From positions 147,427 through 211,426 of the forward strand of contig CAUQBH010000002.1 of the NCBI GenBank assembly GCA_963516675.1: a DNA stretch of 64,000 nt. Reading direction: 5' to 3'. Within the stretch, counting starts at the first letter, position 1. Each line of letters starts with the position of its first letter. A program made the position numbers and the translations under genes. A model generated the notes under the pieces. It was not told the DNA's origin. It ran no database searches and saw nothing but the letters and a program-made list of their open reading frames with translations. This document shows positions 9,456-16,692 of this stretch, in pieces. Source of the DNA: JABCPE02 sp963516675 (GTDB lineage: Bacteria > Bacteroidota > Bacteroidia > Flavobacteriales > Weeksellaceae).

Positions 9456-10087
9456 AGATAATTTTTTATTTCGCTGAAATTCGTTATTCTATCCTTAGCG
9501 GATGGATATATATTATCTCTGTCAATTAGTAATGCTTTGATTCCTAGTTTTCTAGCAGGAATAACATCAAGTTTTAATGAATCACCAATGTAGATGATTT
9601 CACCAGCCTCAGCATTTAGTTTTTCGAGAGCCCTTGCATAAAATTCCAAAGAAGGCTTTCTTAGGTTCTCTTTTTCAGAGACAATGTATTCATCAAAAAT
9701 ATTTTCTCCAATCAATCCTTCTAGTTTTTCTTGTAAACTGCTATTAAAATTAGAAACTACGGCTTTTTTTATATTTAATTTTTTGATTTCTTCACAGTCG
9801 TCAAAAGCCTTCCATGGCAGATAGGAACACGCTTCGAAAAGTTCTTTCAGTAGGTTCTTATCAGGAATAATGCCCAATGCCATTAACAATTCTGAATTAA
9901 ACTCTTCATAAAAATCTCTTGATGTGGTATCTGGAAAATTGATAATCTCAGAAAGTAACTTATGTCTTAGTTTTAGTTCAGTTTCATTGATTTTATAACC
10001 ATTATCTTGTAGGACTTTTAGGATTCTTTCCCATAGATTAGGCTTGTATATGAGAGTATTAGCAGCATCAAATAGAAGATATTTCAT
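9452..10087 (-). CDS. HAD-superfamily hydrolase-like protein with atypical motif I
   Basis: HAD-fold protein of 211 residues. Motif I is FDAANTL: the nucleophile Asp6 is kept, but the usual acid/base aspartate two residues later is Ala8. Motif II (VVSNFNSSL), the motif III lysine (RKPSLEFY) and motif IV (IYIGDSLKLDVIPARKLG) are intact. A cap domain occupies about residues 15-95. An Ala at the +2 position is known in phosphonatase-type HAD enzymes, so a simple phosphatase role is not secure. It lies between the ATP-grasp and acyltransferase genes (2-nt gap and 4-nt overlap), implying a role in the same glycan pathway. The substrate is unknown. Confidence 0.8.
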   Translation of the reverse strand: MKYLLFDAANTLIYKPNLWERILKVLQDNGYKINETELKLRHKLLSEIINFPDTTSRDFYEEFNSELLMALGIIPDKNLLKELFEACSYLPWKAFDDCEEIKKLNIKKAVVSNFNSSLQEKLEGLIGENIFDEYIVSEKENLRKPSLEFYARALEKLNAEAGEIIYIGDSLKLDVIPARKLGIKALLIDRDNIYPSAKDRITNFSEIKNYL

Positions 10088-10089
10088 AG

Positions 10090-11067
10090 TTAAAAAATAT
10101 AGTGTTCGGATTTATTGTCTTTGATATTTTCTGGTTTTTGGTGAGGATAGATGACATCCATCAAAACTCTTATAGCAGTCCCTTCGATGATATTTGGTTC
10201 ACTTGGAGAGATGTTATACAAATGTTCTTCTAATGTGTATTTCACATCCTCAAAACCGAAATTAGACCGTATGGAGTTAGTCCCTGAAATTCTACAATTC
10301 ACCTCAAAAGGAATGATTTCTCCTGCCTCTGTTACTATGGATTGTAAATTGGCACTTCCTACGAAATGATTGACCTGTATCATTTTTTCAAGGATATTTT
10401 TTAGCTCCTTATTGTATTGTCTATTTACGAAACATTCATTTGTAGCTCCATTTTCCAGCTTTCGCTCTAAGTTGATGAATCCATGGAGTTCATTATTTTT
10501 ATTAACATAAAAAGCAGTGGTGATTTCTTTTCCTTTAATCAGTTTTTGAACCATGAAGGAATCATCAAAGTCTTGTATGTTTTTTGGATTTATATGAAGT
10601 CCTCTAGAACCTCTTCCTTCCCTTGGCTTTACGATATAATCTTCAAAAATTCCAGCAATATAGTCCTTAGGAAGATAGGCTTCTGCAAAAGGAAGATGGT
10701 TTTCTTTATGAAATACATAGGAAAGATATTTGTCTAAATATCTTTTGGAAGTTTCTAATTCGCTGGTAACGACTTTTGTTTTTAGCTGATTTTTATTCAG
10801 TGCTAAGTAGTAAATTTCATAATCAGTAGAAGGGATAATGAGGTCTATATTTTCTTTTTCAATAATGGCATTGATAGAGTTAATATAGTTTTCGTCATTA
10901 GCAAAAGGAACTTTGTAGAAAGAATCACAAAGATGATTTCCTGCTGAAAAGTCTGCGACATTACAGCCCACGATTCTGATAGGAAACTTTGTTTTTAGAA
11001 TATTTCTCAAAATTCCCTGTCCTACATTTCCTCCTATACCTGTTACTAAGACTGTTTTTTTATCCAT
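10090..11067 (-). CDS. ATP-grasp domain protein
   Basis: PylC/CarB-like ATP-grasp enzyme of 325 residues. The N-terminal pre-ATP-grasp Rossmann segment reads VLVTGIGGNVGQGILRNIL. The ATP-grasp core includes YIVKPREGRGSRGLHI (ATP-binding lysine and glycine-rich loop), FMVQKLIKGKEIT, and the metal-binding end FEVNCRISGTNS. Such enzymes form acyl-phosphate intermediates and usually ligate a carboxylate to an amine. In this operon it may attach an amino acid or other acid to the 4-amino sugar, which is inference. It overlaps the preceding SDR gene by 22 nt and is 2 nt from the HAD gene. Confidence 0.85.
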   Translation of the reverse strand: MDKKTVLVTGIGGNVGQGILRNILKTKFPIRIVGCNVADFSAGNHLCDSFYKVPFANDENYINSINAIIEKENIDLIIPSTDYEIYYLALNKNQLKTKVVTSELETSKRYLDKYLSYVFHKENHLPFAEAYLPKDYIAGIFEDYIVKPREGRGSRGLHINPKNIQDFDDSFMVQKLIKGKEITTAFYVNKNNELHGFINLERKLENGATNECFVNRQYNKELKNILEKMIQVNHFVGSANLQSIVTEAGEIIPFEVNCRISGTNSIRSNFGFEDVKYTLEEHLYNISPSEPNIIEGTAIRVLMDVIYPHQKPENIKDNKSEHYIF

Positions 11068-11876
11068 TCTATTAATTCTTTTATTCCGTTTTCTATCGAA
11101 GTGTTATTGTACTCATTGTAAGGTATGATTTCTTGTGTGTAAGAAACAGACCTTGTGTGGTCATCGCCAGAATATTCTATGCTACAGCCTGTTACGGTCT
11201 GTATGATTTCTGCAATTTGTTTATTAGTGTAGTTTTCTTTTGAAATGGCTAATAATATCCCATTTTGTTTTGATAATGCAGCTGTTTTTGCCAAAGTGGC
11301 TACATCTCTTGTATGAATGTAGTTCTGGATTCTTTGTCCGTGACCAAGAAGTTTGATTTTCTTAGAATTCAAAGCATCTTTTATGATTTTAGGCAAAAAA
11401 GTAGATTGTTTCATCCTTGTTCCATACATAGAGGAAATTCTTAGTATGGTGTAGTTTTTAGATTTTTCTACAATTTTTTCTCCTAATAGCTTTGAAATTC
11501 CATAAACTGACTCTGGACAAGGAAGCGTTTTTTCATCAATATTTAAACCATCAATCGCATCATAAACAGCAACACTCGAAAAATAAATAATTTTTGAACT
11601 TTTGAAACGATTACAAATATCATTAACCAGCCTTGCATTGATATTGATTATATCATCCAATTTCTCTATATCATTGGATATCACAGCACTGACGATGTAT
11701 ACGATATCGTAGCTGTCCTCTAATGAACCAATATCTTCTAAAGCAATATTTCTATGTTTCGGATGCGAAGTGTTTAGAGCTGCACTATGATACAATATAT
11801 CTACTTCATCTGATATATGTAATTGTATCAGTTCTTTTGATAAAATGCTGTTTGCACCAATGATTAAGATTTTCAT
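11046..11876 (-). CDS. NAD-dependent epimerase/dehydratase-family (SDR) protein
   Basis: Extended short-chain dehydrogenase-like protein, 276 residues. The catalytic pair Tyr125-x3-Lys129 is intact (VYGISKLLGEK) after an IIYFSSVAVYD strand. The nucleotide-binding turn is unusual: GANSILSKEL at 7-16 has serines where the family's GxxGxxG has its second and third glycines. The C-terminal region contains a family-like HGQRIQNYIHTRDVA segment. It may act as an epimerase or reductase on a nucleotide sugar of this pathway. Its 3' end overlaps the ATP-grasp start by 22 nt, and 21 nt separate it from the GT2 gene. Confidence 0.82.
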   Translation of the reverse strand: MKILIIGANSILSKELIQLHISDEVDILYHSAALNTSHPKHRNIALEDIGSLEDSYDIVYIVSAVISNDIEKLDDIININARLVNDICNRFKSSKIIYFSSVAVYDAIDGLNIDEKTLPCPESVYGISKLLGEKIVEKSKNYTILRISSMYGTRMKQSTFLPKIIKDALNSKKIKLLGHGQRIQNYIHTRDVATLAKTAALSKQNGILLAISKENYTNKQIAEIIQTVTGCSIEYSGDDHTRSVSYTQEIIPYNEYNNTSIENGIKELIEWIKKQS

Positions 11877-11897
11877 AACGATTGATTTTTAATACAA

Positions 11898-12809
11898 TTA
11901 CACTTCTTCATCAATGATAAATGTAGGTCTGCCTTTCGCCTGATCAAAAGTTTTTCCTAAATACACTCCCACAATACCTATGCAGCTGATGATAATTCCC
12001 GATAAAAACCAAATAGATAATATCAATGAGCTAAAACCAGGCTGTGCTATTTTTCCTGTAAGAGCCAGATACAGATAGTATATTCCTACAATGAAAGACA
12101 AAACAGATATACTTAATCCAAAGTTTATAAACAACCTAAGCGGCTTATCCGAAAAAGATATAATAACATTGAATGCCTGTTTAAAAAGCCTTCCTACACT
12201 ATATGTGGATTTTCCTTCCTCGCGTTCTCCATGTTCTATCGGAATGGAAACACTTTTAAACCCAATCCAGTTAATGAATAACGAAAAGAATTTAACATAG
12301 TCTCCCATATCTAAAATAGACTTAATGGTCTTTTGGTGATAAATCCCAAAATTCGCTACATTGTTATCAAAATTCGCTCCTGATAAGTAATTAAACACCT
12401 TGTAAAAAAGTTTAGATGTTAATTTTTTCAGGAATTTGTCTTTTCGGTTTTCTCTTTGTCCTAAAACGATATCGTATCCTTCTAAAGCTTTTTTGTAGAG
12501 TTTGGCTATTTCTTTCGGCTGGTCCTGCATATCACAGTCCATTACTACCACCCAGTCGCCTTTTGTTTTTGTAAGTCCAGCAAAAATAGCACTATGCTGA
12601 CCAAAATTTCTGCTCAGACGAATGCTTTTTATCTTAGGATTTTGGCTGGAAAGCACTTTCATCACTTCCCAAGAATTATCGGGACTTCGGTCATCTACCA
12701 ATATGATTTCGTAGTCCTCGCCGATTCTCTCCATTACTAAATTAATTTCAGAAACGAGAATCGGAAGGATTTTTTCAGCTCGGTAGACAGGACTTACAAT
12801 AGAAATCAT
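11898..12809 (-). CDS. GT2 polyprenyl-phosphate glycosyltransferase, ArnC/GtrB/DPM1-like
   Basis: Family 2 glycosyltransferase with a cytosolic GT-A domain (residues 1-220) and two C-terminal transmembrane helices (about 227-252 and 263-288). The nucleotide-binding VDDRSPDNS begins at 38, and the DxD motif is Asp91-Cys-Asp93 in VVMDCDMQDQP. This architecture is typical of enzymes that load a sugar onto undecaprenyl phosphate (ArnC, GtrB, DPM1) for later use outside the inner membrane. Its stop-start junction with rfbB is TAATG (1-nt overlap). With the GT-C-like protein in the same operon it could form a two-enzyme decoration pathway. Confidence 0.9.
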   Translation of the reverse strand: MISIVSPVYRAEKILPILVSEINLVMERIGEDYEIILVDDRSPDNSWEVMKVLSSQNPKIKSIRLSRNFGQHSAIFAGLTKTKGDWVVVMDCDMQDQPKEIAKLYKKALEGYDIVLGQRENRKDKFLKKLTSKLFYKVFNYLSGANFDNNVANFGIYHQKTIKSILDMGDYVKFFSLFINWIGFKSVSIPIEHGEREEGKSTYSVGRLFKQAFNVIISFSDKPLRLFINFGLSISVLSFIVGIYYLYLALTGKIAQPGFSSLILSIWFLSGIIISCIGIVGVYLGKTFDQAKGRPTFIIDEEV

Positions 12810-13888
12810 TAGCTATACTGTTTTTCGTAGTATTTTTGGTATTCTCCACTGGTTACATGCTCCAGCCAATCTTTATTGCTCAGGAACCAATCGATGGTTT
12901 TAGCTAGACCTTCTTCAAAAGTCACAGAAGGCTTCCATCCTAAATCTTTATTCAGTTTCGTAGCATCTATAGCATAGCGTTTGTCATGCCCTGGGCGGTC
13001 TTTCACAAAAGTGATTAGCTTTTCTGAATAGCCAGCAGGATTTCCAAGTTTTGCATCCATTTGTTTAATCAATTCCTTGATTAAATCAATATTTTGCCAC
13101 TCATTAAATCCACCAATGTTGTATGTTTCTCCTGTTTTCGCTTCATGGAAAATTTGGAAAATAGCACGAGCGTGGTCTATCACGAACAGCCAGTCACGGG
13201 TATATTTACCATCGCCATAGATTGGCAGCGGTTTTTCGTTGAGAATATTAGAAATACAAAGCGGAATCAGTTTCTCTGGGAAATGATTTGGGCCATAGTT
13301 GTTTGAACAGTTGGAAACAATGTAAGGAAGCCCATAAGTGTTTCCATAAGCTCTTACCAAATGGTCGCTGGCTGCTTTACTCGCAGAATATGGAGATTTT
13401 GGGTCGTAAGGCGTTTCCTCAGTGAAAAATCCTGTTTCTCCCAAAGCACCATAGACTTCATCCGTAGAAACATGGTAGAAAAGGTTTTTTCTCTGTTCAT
13501 TAGGAAATCTTCCATGCGTGTGCTCAGGATTCAGTGTCCAAAATTCTTTACAAAGGTTAAGAAGGTTAGCAGTCCCAATTACATTGGTATTGATGAAAGC
13601 ATTTGGGTCTGTGATACTTCTATCCACATGGCTTTCCGCAGCGAGGTGTATCACCGCATCAGGATTATGTTTTTCAAAAACTTTTTTTAGTTCTTCTGGT
13701 TTTGTGATGTCTGCTTTTTCAAAGATATATTTTGGTTCGTTTTCTATATCTTTCAGGTTTTCAAGGTTTCCTGCGTATGTAAGGGCATCTAGGTTGATGA
13801 TTTTCGTTTGCGGGAGATTTTTCACAAACTCACGAACAACATGAGAACCGATAAATCCTGCTCCGCCAGTGATAATGATAGATTTCAT
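12809..13888 (-). CDS. rfbB: dTDP-glucose 4,6-dehydratase
   Basis: RmlB/RfbB converts dTDP-glucose to dTDP-4-keto-6-deoxyglucose. It is an extended SDR enzyme with the NAD-binding GGAGFIG at residues 8-14, AAESHVDRSI at 84-93, the active-site Thr142-Asp143-Glu144 in HVSTDEVYG, and the catalytic Tyr167-x3-Lys171 in SPYSASKAA. The length (359 aa) is normal. It sits 4 nt after the DUF4261 gene and overlaps the GT2 start by one base. It supplies the substrate for the WecE-like aminotransferase further along the operon. Confidence 0.97.
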   Translation of the reverse strand: MKSIIITGGAGFIGSHVVREFVKNLPQTKIINLDALTYAGNLENLKDIENEPKYIFEKADITKPEELKKVFEKHNPDAVIHLAAESHVDRSITDPNAFINTNVIGTANLLNLCKEFWTLNPEHTHGRFPNEQRKNLFYHVSTDEVYGALGETGFFTEETPYDPKSPYSASKAASDHLVRAYGNTYGLPYIVSNCSNNYGPNHFPEKLIPLCISNILNEKPLPIYGDGKYTRDWLFVIDHARAIFQIFHEAKTGETYNIGGFNEWQNIDLIKELIKQMDAKLGNPAGYSEKLITFVKDRPGHDKRYAIDATKLNKDLGWKPSVTFEEGLAKTIDWFLSNKDWLEHVTSGEYQKYYEKQYS

Positions 13889-13892
13889 AATT

Positions 13893-14699
13893 TTATAGTT
13901 CTAATTTTAAAGAATTTCCATCCAAATAAACAGCTTTGGATTCAGTGATTTTTATTTTTTGTTCCTCAGAAAAACCGATGGTTTCTCCATTTTTTAGAGT
14001 AACATCATAAGCTAAAATATAGTTGAGAACAGGAAGGATAAAGTCGTGCAAATCACTTCGTGACATTCGGCTGTCGATGATTTCTATTTCCTTTTTTCCA
14101 AAATCTTTCATTCCAAAAGTATAAAGGCTGTTTTTCCCTTCTTCTGAGCCGATAAGTCCGATGTAAATCCACAGAATCACAGGTAGATTTCCTTCTAATA
14201 AAAAGTCTGCAAAGTCAATATACAAACCTTTCGGAAGAAGCAGAGTCTGACTTCCTTGATAAATACCTATCGCATCAGGAGAAGTTCTGAGGATAGAGGC
14301 GTTAATCATCGTCATCAAAGAGAATTTCTCAACCTGACTTTTTGATTTATCTAAAATAGAGACAATGGCGTGGCTGTCATGCTCTGAAACTTCTTTTTCT
14401 ACATTATTCCAAAGGTAAGAATACCCAAATATTGATTCTAAATCTTCACTTGGAATAGGTGCTGGCATTTTTGCAATGGCAGCCATCATTCCGTTGATAG
14501 TGAGAGTTGCCACTTCATCATCGCCAGAGATTTCAGAAACTTCTAGTCCCCAGTGAGATTTTAAATCTTCTAAAACTTTATCCAGCGAATAGCTTCCTCC
14601 TTTGAACATTGGCATAGAAAGCGCTATGCTGCTATTCTCCTTTTCAGGTTTTGGAGTTTCCTTTGTCTCTTTTTTCTTGAAAAAATCAAAAAGTCCCAT
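13893..14699 (-). CDS. DUF4261-type hypothetical protein
   Basis: A 268-residue soluble protein with a charged, low-complexity N-terminus (FDFFKKKETKETPKPEKE), followed by one globular domain from about residue 25. The pattern (LSMPMFKGGSYSLDKVLEDL, AIAKMPAPIPSEDLE, HDSHAIVSI, and a hydrophobic central region ending in GLIGSEEGKNSLYTFGM) resembles DUF4261, a family of unknown function. It has no obvious enzymatic motif and no link to glycan chemistry, yet it is embedded between ugd and rfbB with 12-nt and 4-nt gaps, so it is co-transcribed with the glycan operon. The family call is from memory of its pattern. Confidence 0.65.
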   Translation of the reverse strand: MGLFDFFKKKETKETPKPEKENSSIALSMPMFKGGSYSLDKVLEDLKSHWGLEVSEISGDDEVATLTINGMMAAIAKMPAPIPSEDLESIFGYSYLWNNVEKEVSEHDSHAIVSILDKSKSQVEKFSLMTMINASILRTSPDAIGIYQGSQTLLLPKGLYIDFADFLLEGNLPVILWIYIGLIGSEEGKNSLYTFGMKDFGKKEIEIIDSRMSRSDLHDFILPVLNYILAYDVTLKNGETIGFSEEQKIKITESKAVYLDGNSLKLEL

Positions 14700-14711
14700 A
14701 ATTTTATGTTT

Positions 14712-16022
14712 TTATTTTATAGTTTTTCTACCGATAGATTTATAATAAAATCCTGTGTTTTCTATTTGGTCGATAGAGAACATATTTCTACCATCGAAAA
14801 TAGCTTTGTTCTTCATCTTTTCTGCCATAAGCTGGAAGTTAGGATTTTTGAACTCGCTCCATTCTGTCGCTATCAGCAGACAATCAGCATCTTCTAGGCA
14901 AGAATACATGTCTTTGGTGTATTCTATTTTGTCGCCAAAGATTTTTTTCACATTTTCCTCTGCGATGGCATCGTAAGCCGTTATTTTTGCTCCTTTTTCT
15001 AATAAAAGAGAAATATTGTCCAGAGATGAAGCTTCTCTGATGTCATCAGTATTGGCTTTGAAAGCAAGTCCCCACATCGCGATTTTCTTATCCTTGATGT
15101 TTCCGCCGAAATATTTTTCAATTTCAGAAACGAGGATTACTTTTTGAGCCTTATTTACATTTTCAGTAGCGTTAAGGATTTGGAAATCAAAGTTTTCTTC
15201 TTTTCCTGATTTGATGAGGGCTTTCACATCTTTCGGGAAACAGCTTCCTCCGTAGCCTATACCTGGGAAAAGGAAACGATGCCCGATTCTGTCATCACTT
15301 CCCATACCGAGCCTTACTTTGTCTACATCGGCTCCTACTTTTTCACAGTAATTTGCGATTTCATTCATGAAAGTGATTTTCACAGCAAGGAACGAATTAG
15401 CTGCATATTTAGTCAGTTCCGAAGATTTTTCATCCATGAAAATGATTGGAACTCCCGTGTTAGTGAACGGTTGGTAGATTTGGGCAATGATATTTTTAGC
15501 CTTGTCCGAACTAGAACCCACTACGATTCTAGCAGGATTCATAGAGTCTTCCACAGCAAATCCTTCGCGGAGAAATTCTGGGTTAGAAACCACATCGAAA
15601 GGAATGTCTGTTTTCGTAGAAATGGTCTCTCTCACTCTGTCCGCTGTTCCTACTGGAACGGTTGATTTATTGACGATTACTTTGTAAGAAGTCATCAGCT
15701 CACCGATGTTTTCAGAAACCTTCAAAACATAAGAAAGGTCTGCGCTGCCATCCTCACCAGGAGGTGTCGGCAAAGCGAGATAAATCACATCACACTGGTC
15801 TAATGCTTCTTTTAGTTGAGTAGTAAAAAACAGCCTATTCGCCTGTATGTTTCTTAAAAATATTTCTTCCAAGCCAGGTTCGTAGATGGGAACGATTCCC
15901 TTTTTCATGTTTTCTACTTTTGTTTCATCTATATCAACACAATAAACCGTGTTTCCTAGCTCAGCTAGAGTGGTTCCTGTAACCAGCCCTACATATCCTG
16001 TTCCTACAATTACAATATTCAT
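14712..16022 (-). CDS. ugd: UDP-glucose 6-dehydrogenase
   Basis: Oxidises UDP-glucose to UDP-glucuronate with two NAD. Domains in order: N-terminal NAD-binding Rossmann domain (IVGTGYVGLVTG), central dimerisation helices with the conserved Lys215 in NSFLAVKITFMNE, the catalytic Cys261 in GIGYGGSCFPKDV, and a C-terminal UDP-binding domain. The length (436 aa) is typical. It is the first gene of the 11-gene minus-strand operon and is preceded by a TAnnTTTG promoter divergent from the rimP promoter. UDP-glucuronate could be a second glycan precursor; no downstream UDP-glucuronate enzyme is evident in the operon. Confidence 0.97.
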   Translation of the reverse strand: MNIVIVGTGYVGLVTGTTLAELGNTVYCVDIDETKVENMKKGIVPIYEPGLEEIFLRNIQANRLFFTTQLKEALDQCDVIYLALPTPPGEDGSADLSYVLKVSENIGELMTSYKVIVNKSTVPVGTADRVRETISTKTDIPFDVVSNPEFLREGFAVEDSMNPARIVVGSSSDKAKNIIAQIYQPFTNTGVPIIFMDEKSSELTKYAANSFLAVKITFMNEIANYCEKVGADVDKVRLGMGSDDRIGHRFLFPGIGYGGSCFPKDVKALIKSGKEENFDFQILNATENVNKAQKVILVSEIEKYFGGNIKDKKIAMWGLAFKANTDDIREASSLDNISLLLEKGAKITAYDAIAEENVKKIFGDKIEYTKDMYSCLEDADCLLIATEWSEFKNPNFQLMAEKMKNKAIFDGRNMFSIDQIENTGFYYKSIGRKTIK

Positions 16023-16047
16023 TTAGTATAAAAATCTTTTCGATCTA

Positions 16048-16055
16048 CAAAGGTA
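16048..16055 (-). promoter_or_regulatory. -7 box of the ugd-rfbA operon
   Basis: Reads TACCTTTG on the minus strand, matching TAnnTTTG, 25 nt upstream of the ugd ATG. No clear TTTG -33 box is visible. It is the only recognised promoter for the 11 closely spaced genes down to rfbA. Confidence 0.55.
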
Positions 16056-16091
16056 ATATTTTTTAGTGAAATAAAATCTTTTCAGCGATAA

Positions 16092-16123
16092 TTTGCTATA
16101 AATGAATAATTTTCTTAAATTTG
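16092..16123 (+). promoter_or_regulatory. promoter of the rimP-nusA-infB operon
   Basis: TTTG at 16092-16095, 20 nt spacing, then TAAATTTG at 16116-16123: both elements of the Bacteroidota primary sigma promoter with near-consensus spacing. The predicted start of transcription leaves a leader of about 70 nt before rimP, containing a terminator-like hairpin. Confidence 0.7.
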
Positions 16124-16150
16124 CACACAGATTTACGGGAATAATGATGG

Positions 16151-16176
16151 AAAGGCTTCAAAGGAAGGCCTTTTTT
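16151..16176 (+). terminator. terminator-like hairpin in the rimP leader (possible attenuator)
   Basis: AAAGGCTTC, loop AAAG, GAAGGCCTTT followed by TTT: a nine-base-pair stem with one bulged G, running into a six-T tract. It lies between the rimP promoter and the rimP ATG, with no upstream plus-strand gene to terminate, so it could regulate read-through into rimP-nusA-infB. That role is inference. Confidence 0.5.
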
Positions 16177-16201
16177 ATATATCCTGAAATAACGCAGAAA
16201 T

Positions 16202-16669
16202 ATGGATTTTAAGACAAGGGTAGAAGAGCTGATACAGGCATTTTTAGAGGAAAGAAAAGATATTTATTTGGTTGATTTGAAAATATCTTCAGGGAATGAT
16301 GTGGTGGTTATTTTGGATGGAGATGAGTCACTTTCTATTCAGGATTGTCTAGATGCCAGCAGGGCGATAGAGTTTAATCTGGATAGAGAAGAAGTGGATT
16401 TTTCTCTTCAGGTGATGAGTGCAGGACTGAGCGAGCCACTCAAATTACCAAGACAATACAAGAAGAATGTAGGAAGGGAGCTTGAAGTCACGATAGAGAA
16501 AGGCGAAGTGATTAAGGGAGAACTACTGGAAGCCGATGAAGAAAAAATAGTTTTGATGCTGAGGTATAGAAGGCCAAAACTCGTAGGAAAAGGAAAAGAA
16601 GATGTGGAGGAACAAAGGGAAATCCCTTACCAAAGCATAAAGAGAGCAATGATAGTAATTAAGTTTTAA
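16202..16669 (+). CDS. rimP: ribosome maturation factor RimP
   Basis: Cytoplasmic factor for 30S subunit assembly. The 155-residue protein has the usual two domains: an N-terminal alpha/beta domain with VVVILDGDESLSIQDC (the conserved acidic and hydrophobic segment) followed by the VMSAGLSEPLKLPRQY motif characteristic of RimP, and a C-terminal SH3-like beta domain with KGEVIKGELLEADEEKIVLML. It is first in a rimP-nusA-infB operon, the order found in many bacteria, and is separated from nusA by 23 nt. A promoter and a leader hairpin lie upstream. Confidence 0.95.
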   Translation: MDFKTRVEELIQAFLEERKDIYLVDLKISSGNDVVVILDGDESLSIQDCLDASRAIEFNLDREEVDFSLQVMSAGLSEPLKLPRQYKKNVGRELEVTIEKGEVIKGELLEADEEKIVLMLRYRRPKLVGKGKEDVEEQREIPYQSIKRAMIVIKF

Positions 16670-16692
16670 AAATTTTAGTCAAAGTAAAAAAT

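Noticed and set aside
5212..13888. L-rhamnose biosynthesis operon
   Set aside because: rfbA and rfbB are present but no rmlC or rmlD is found; an aminotransferase and an acyltransferase take their place.
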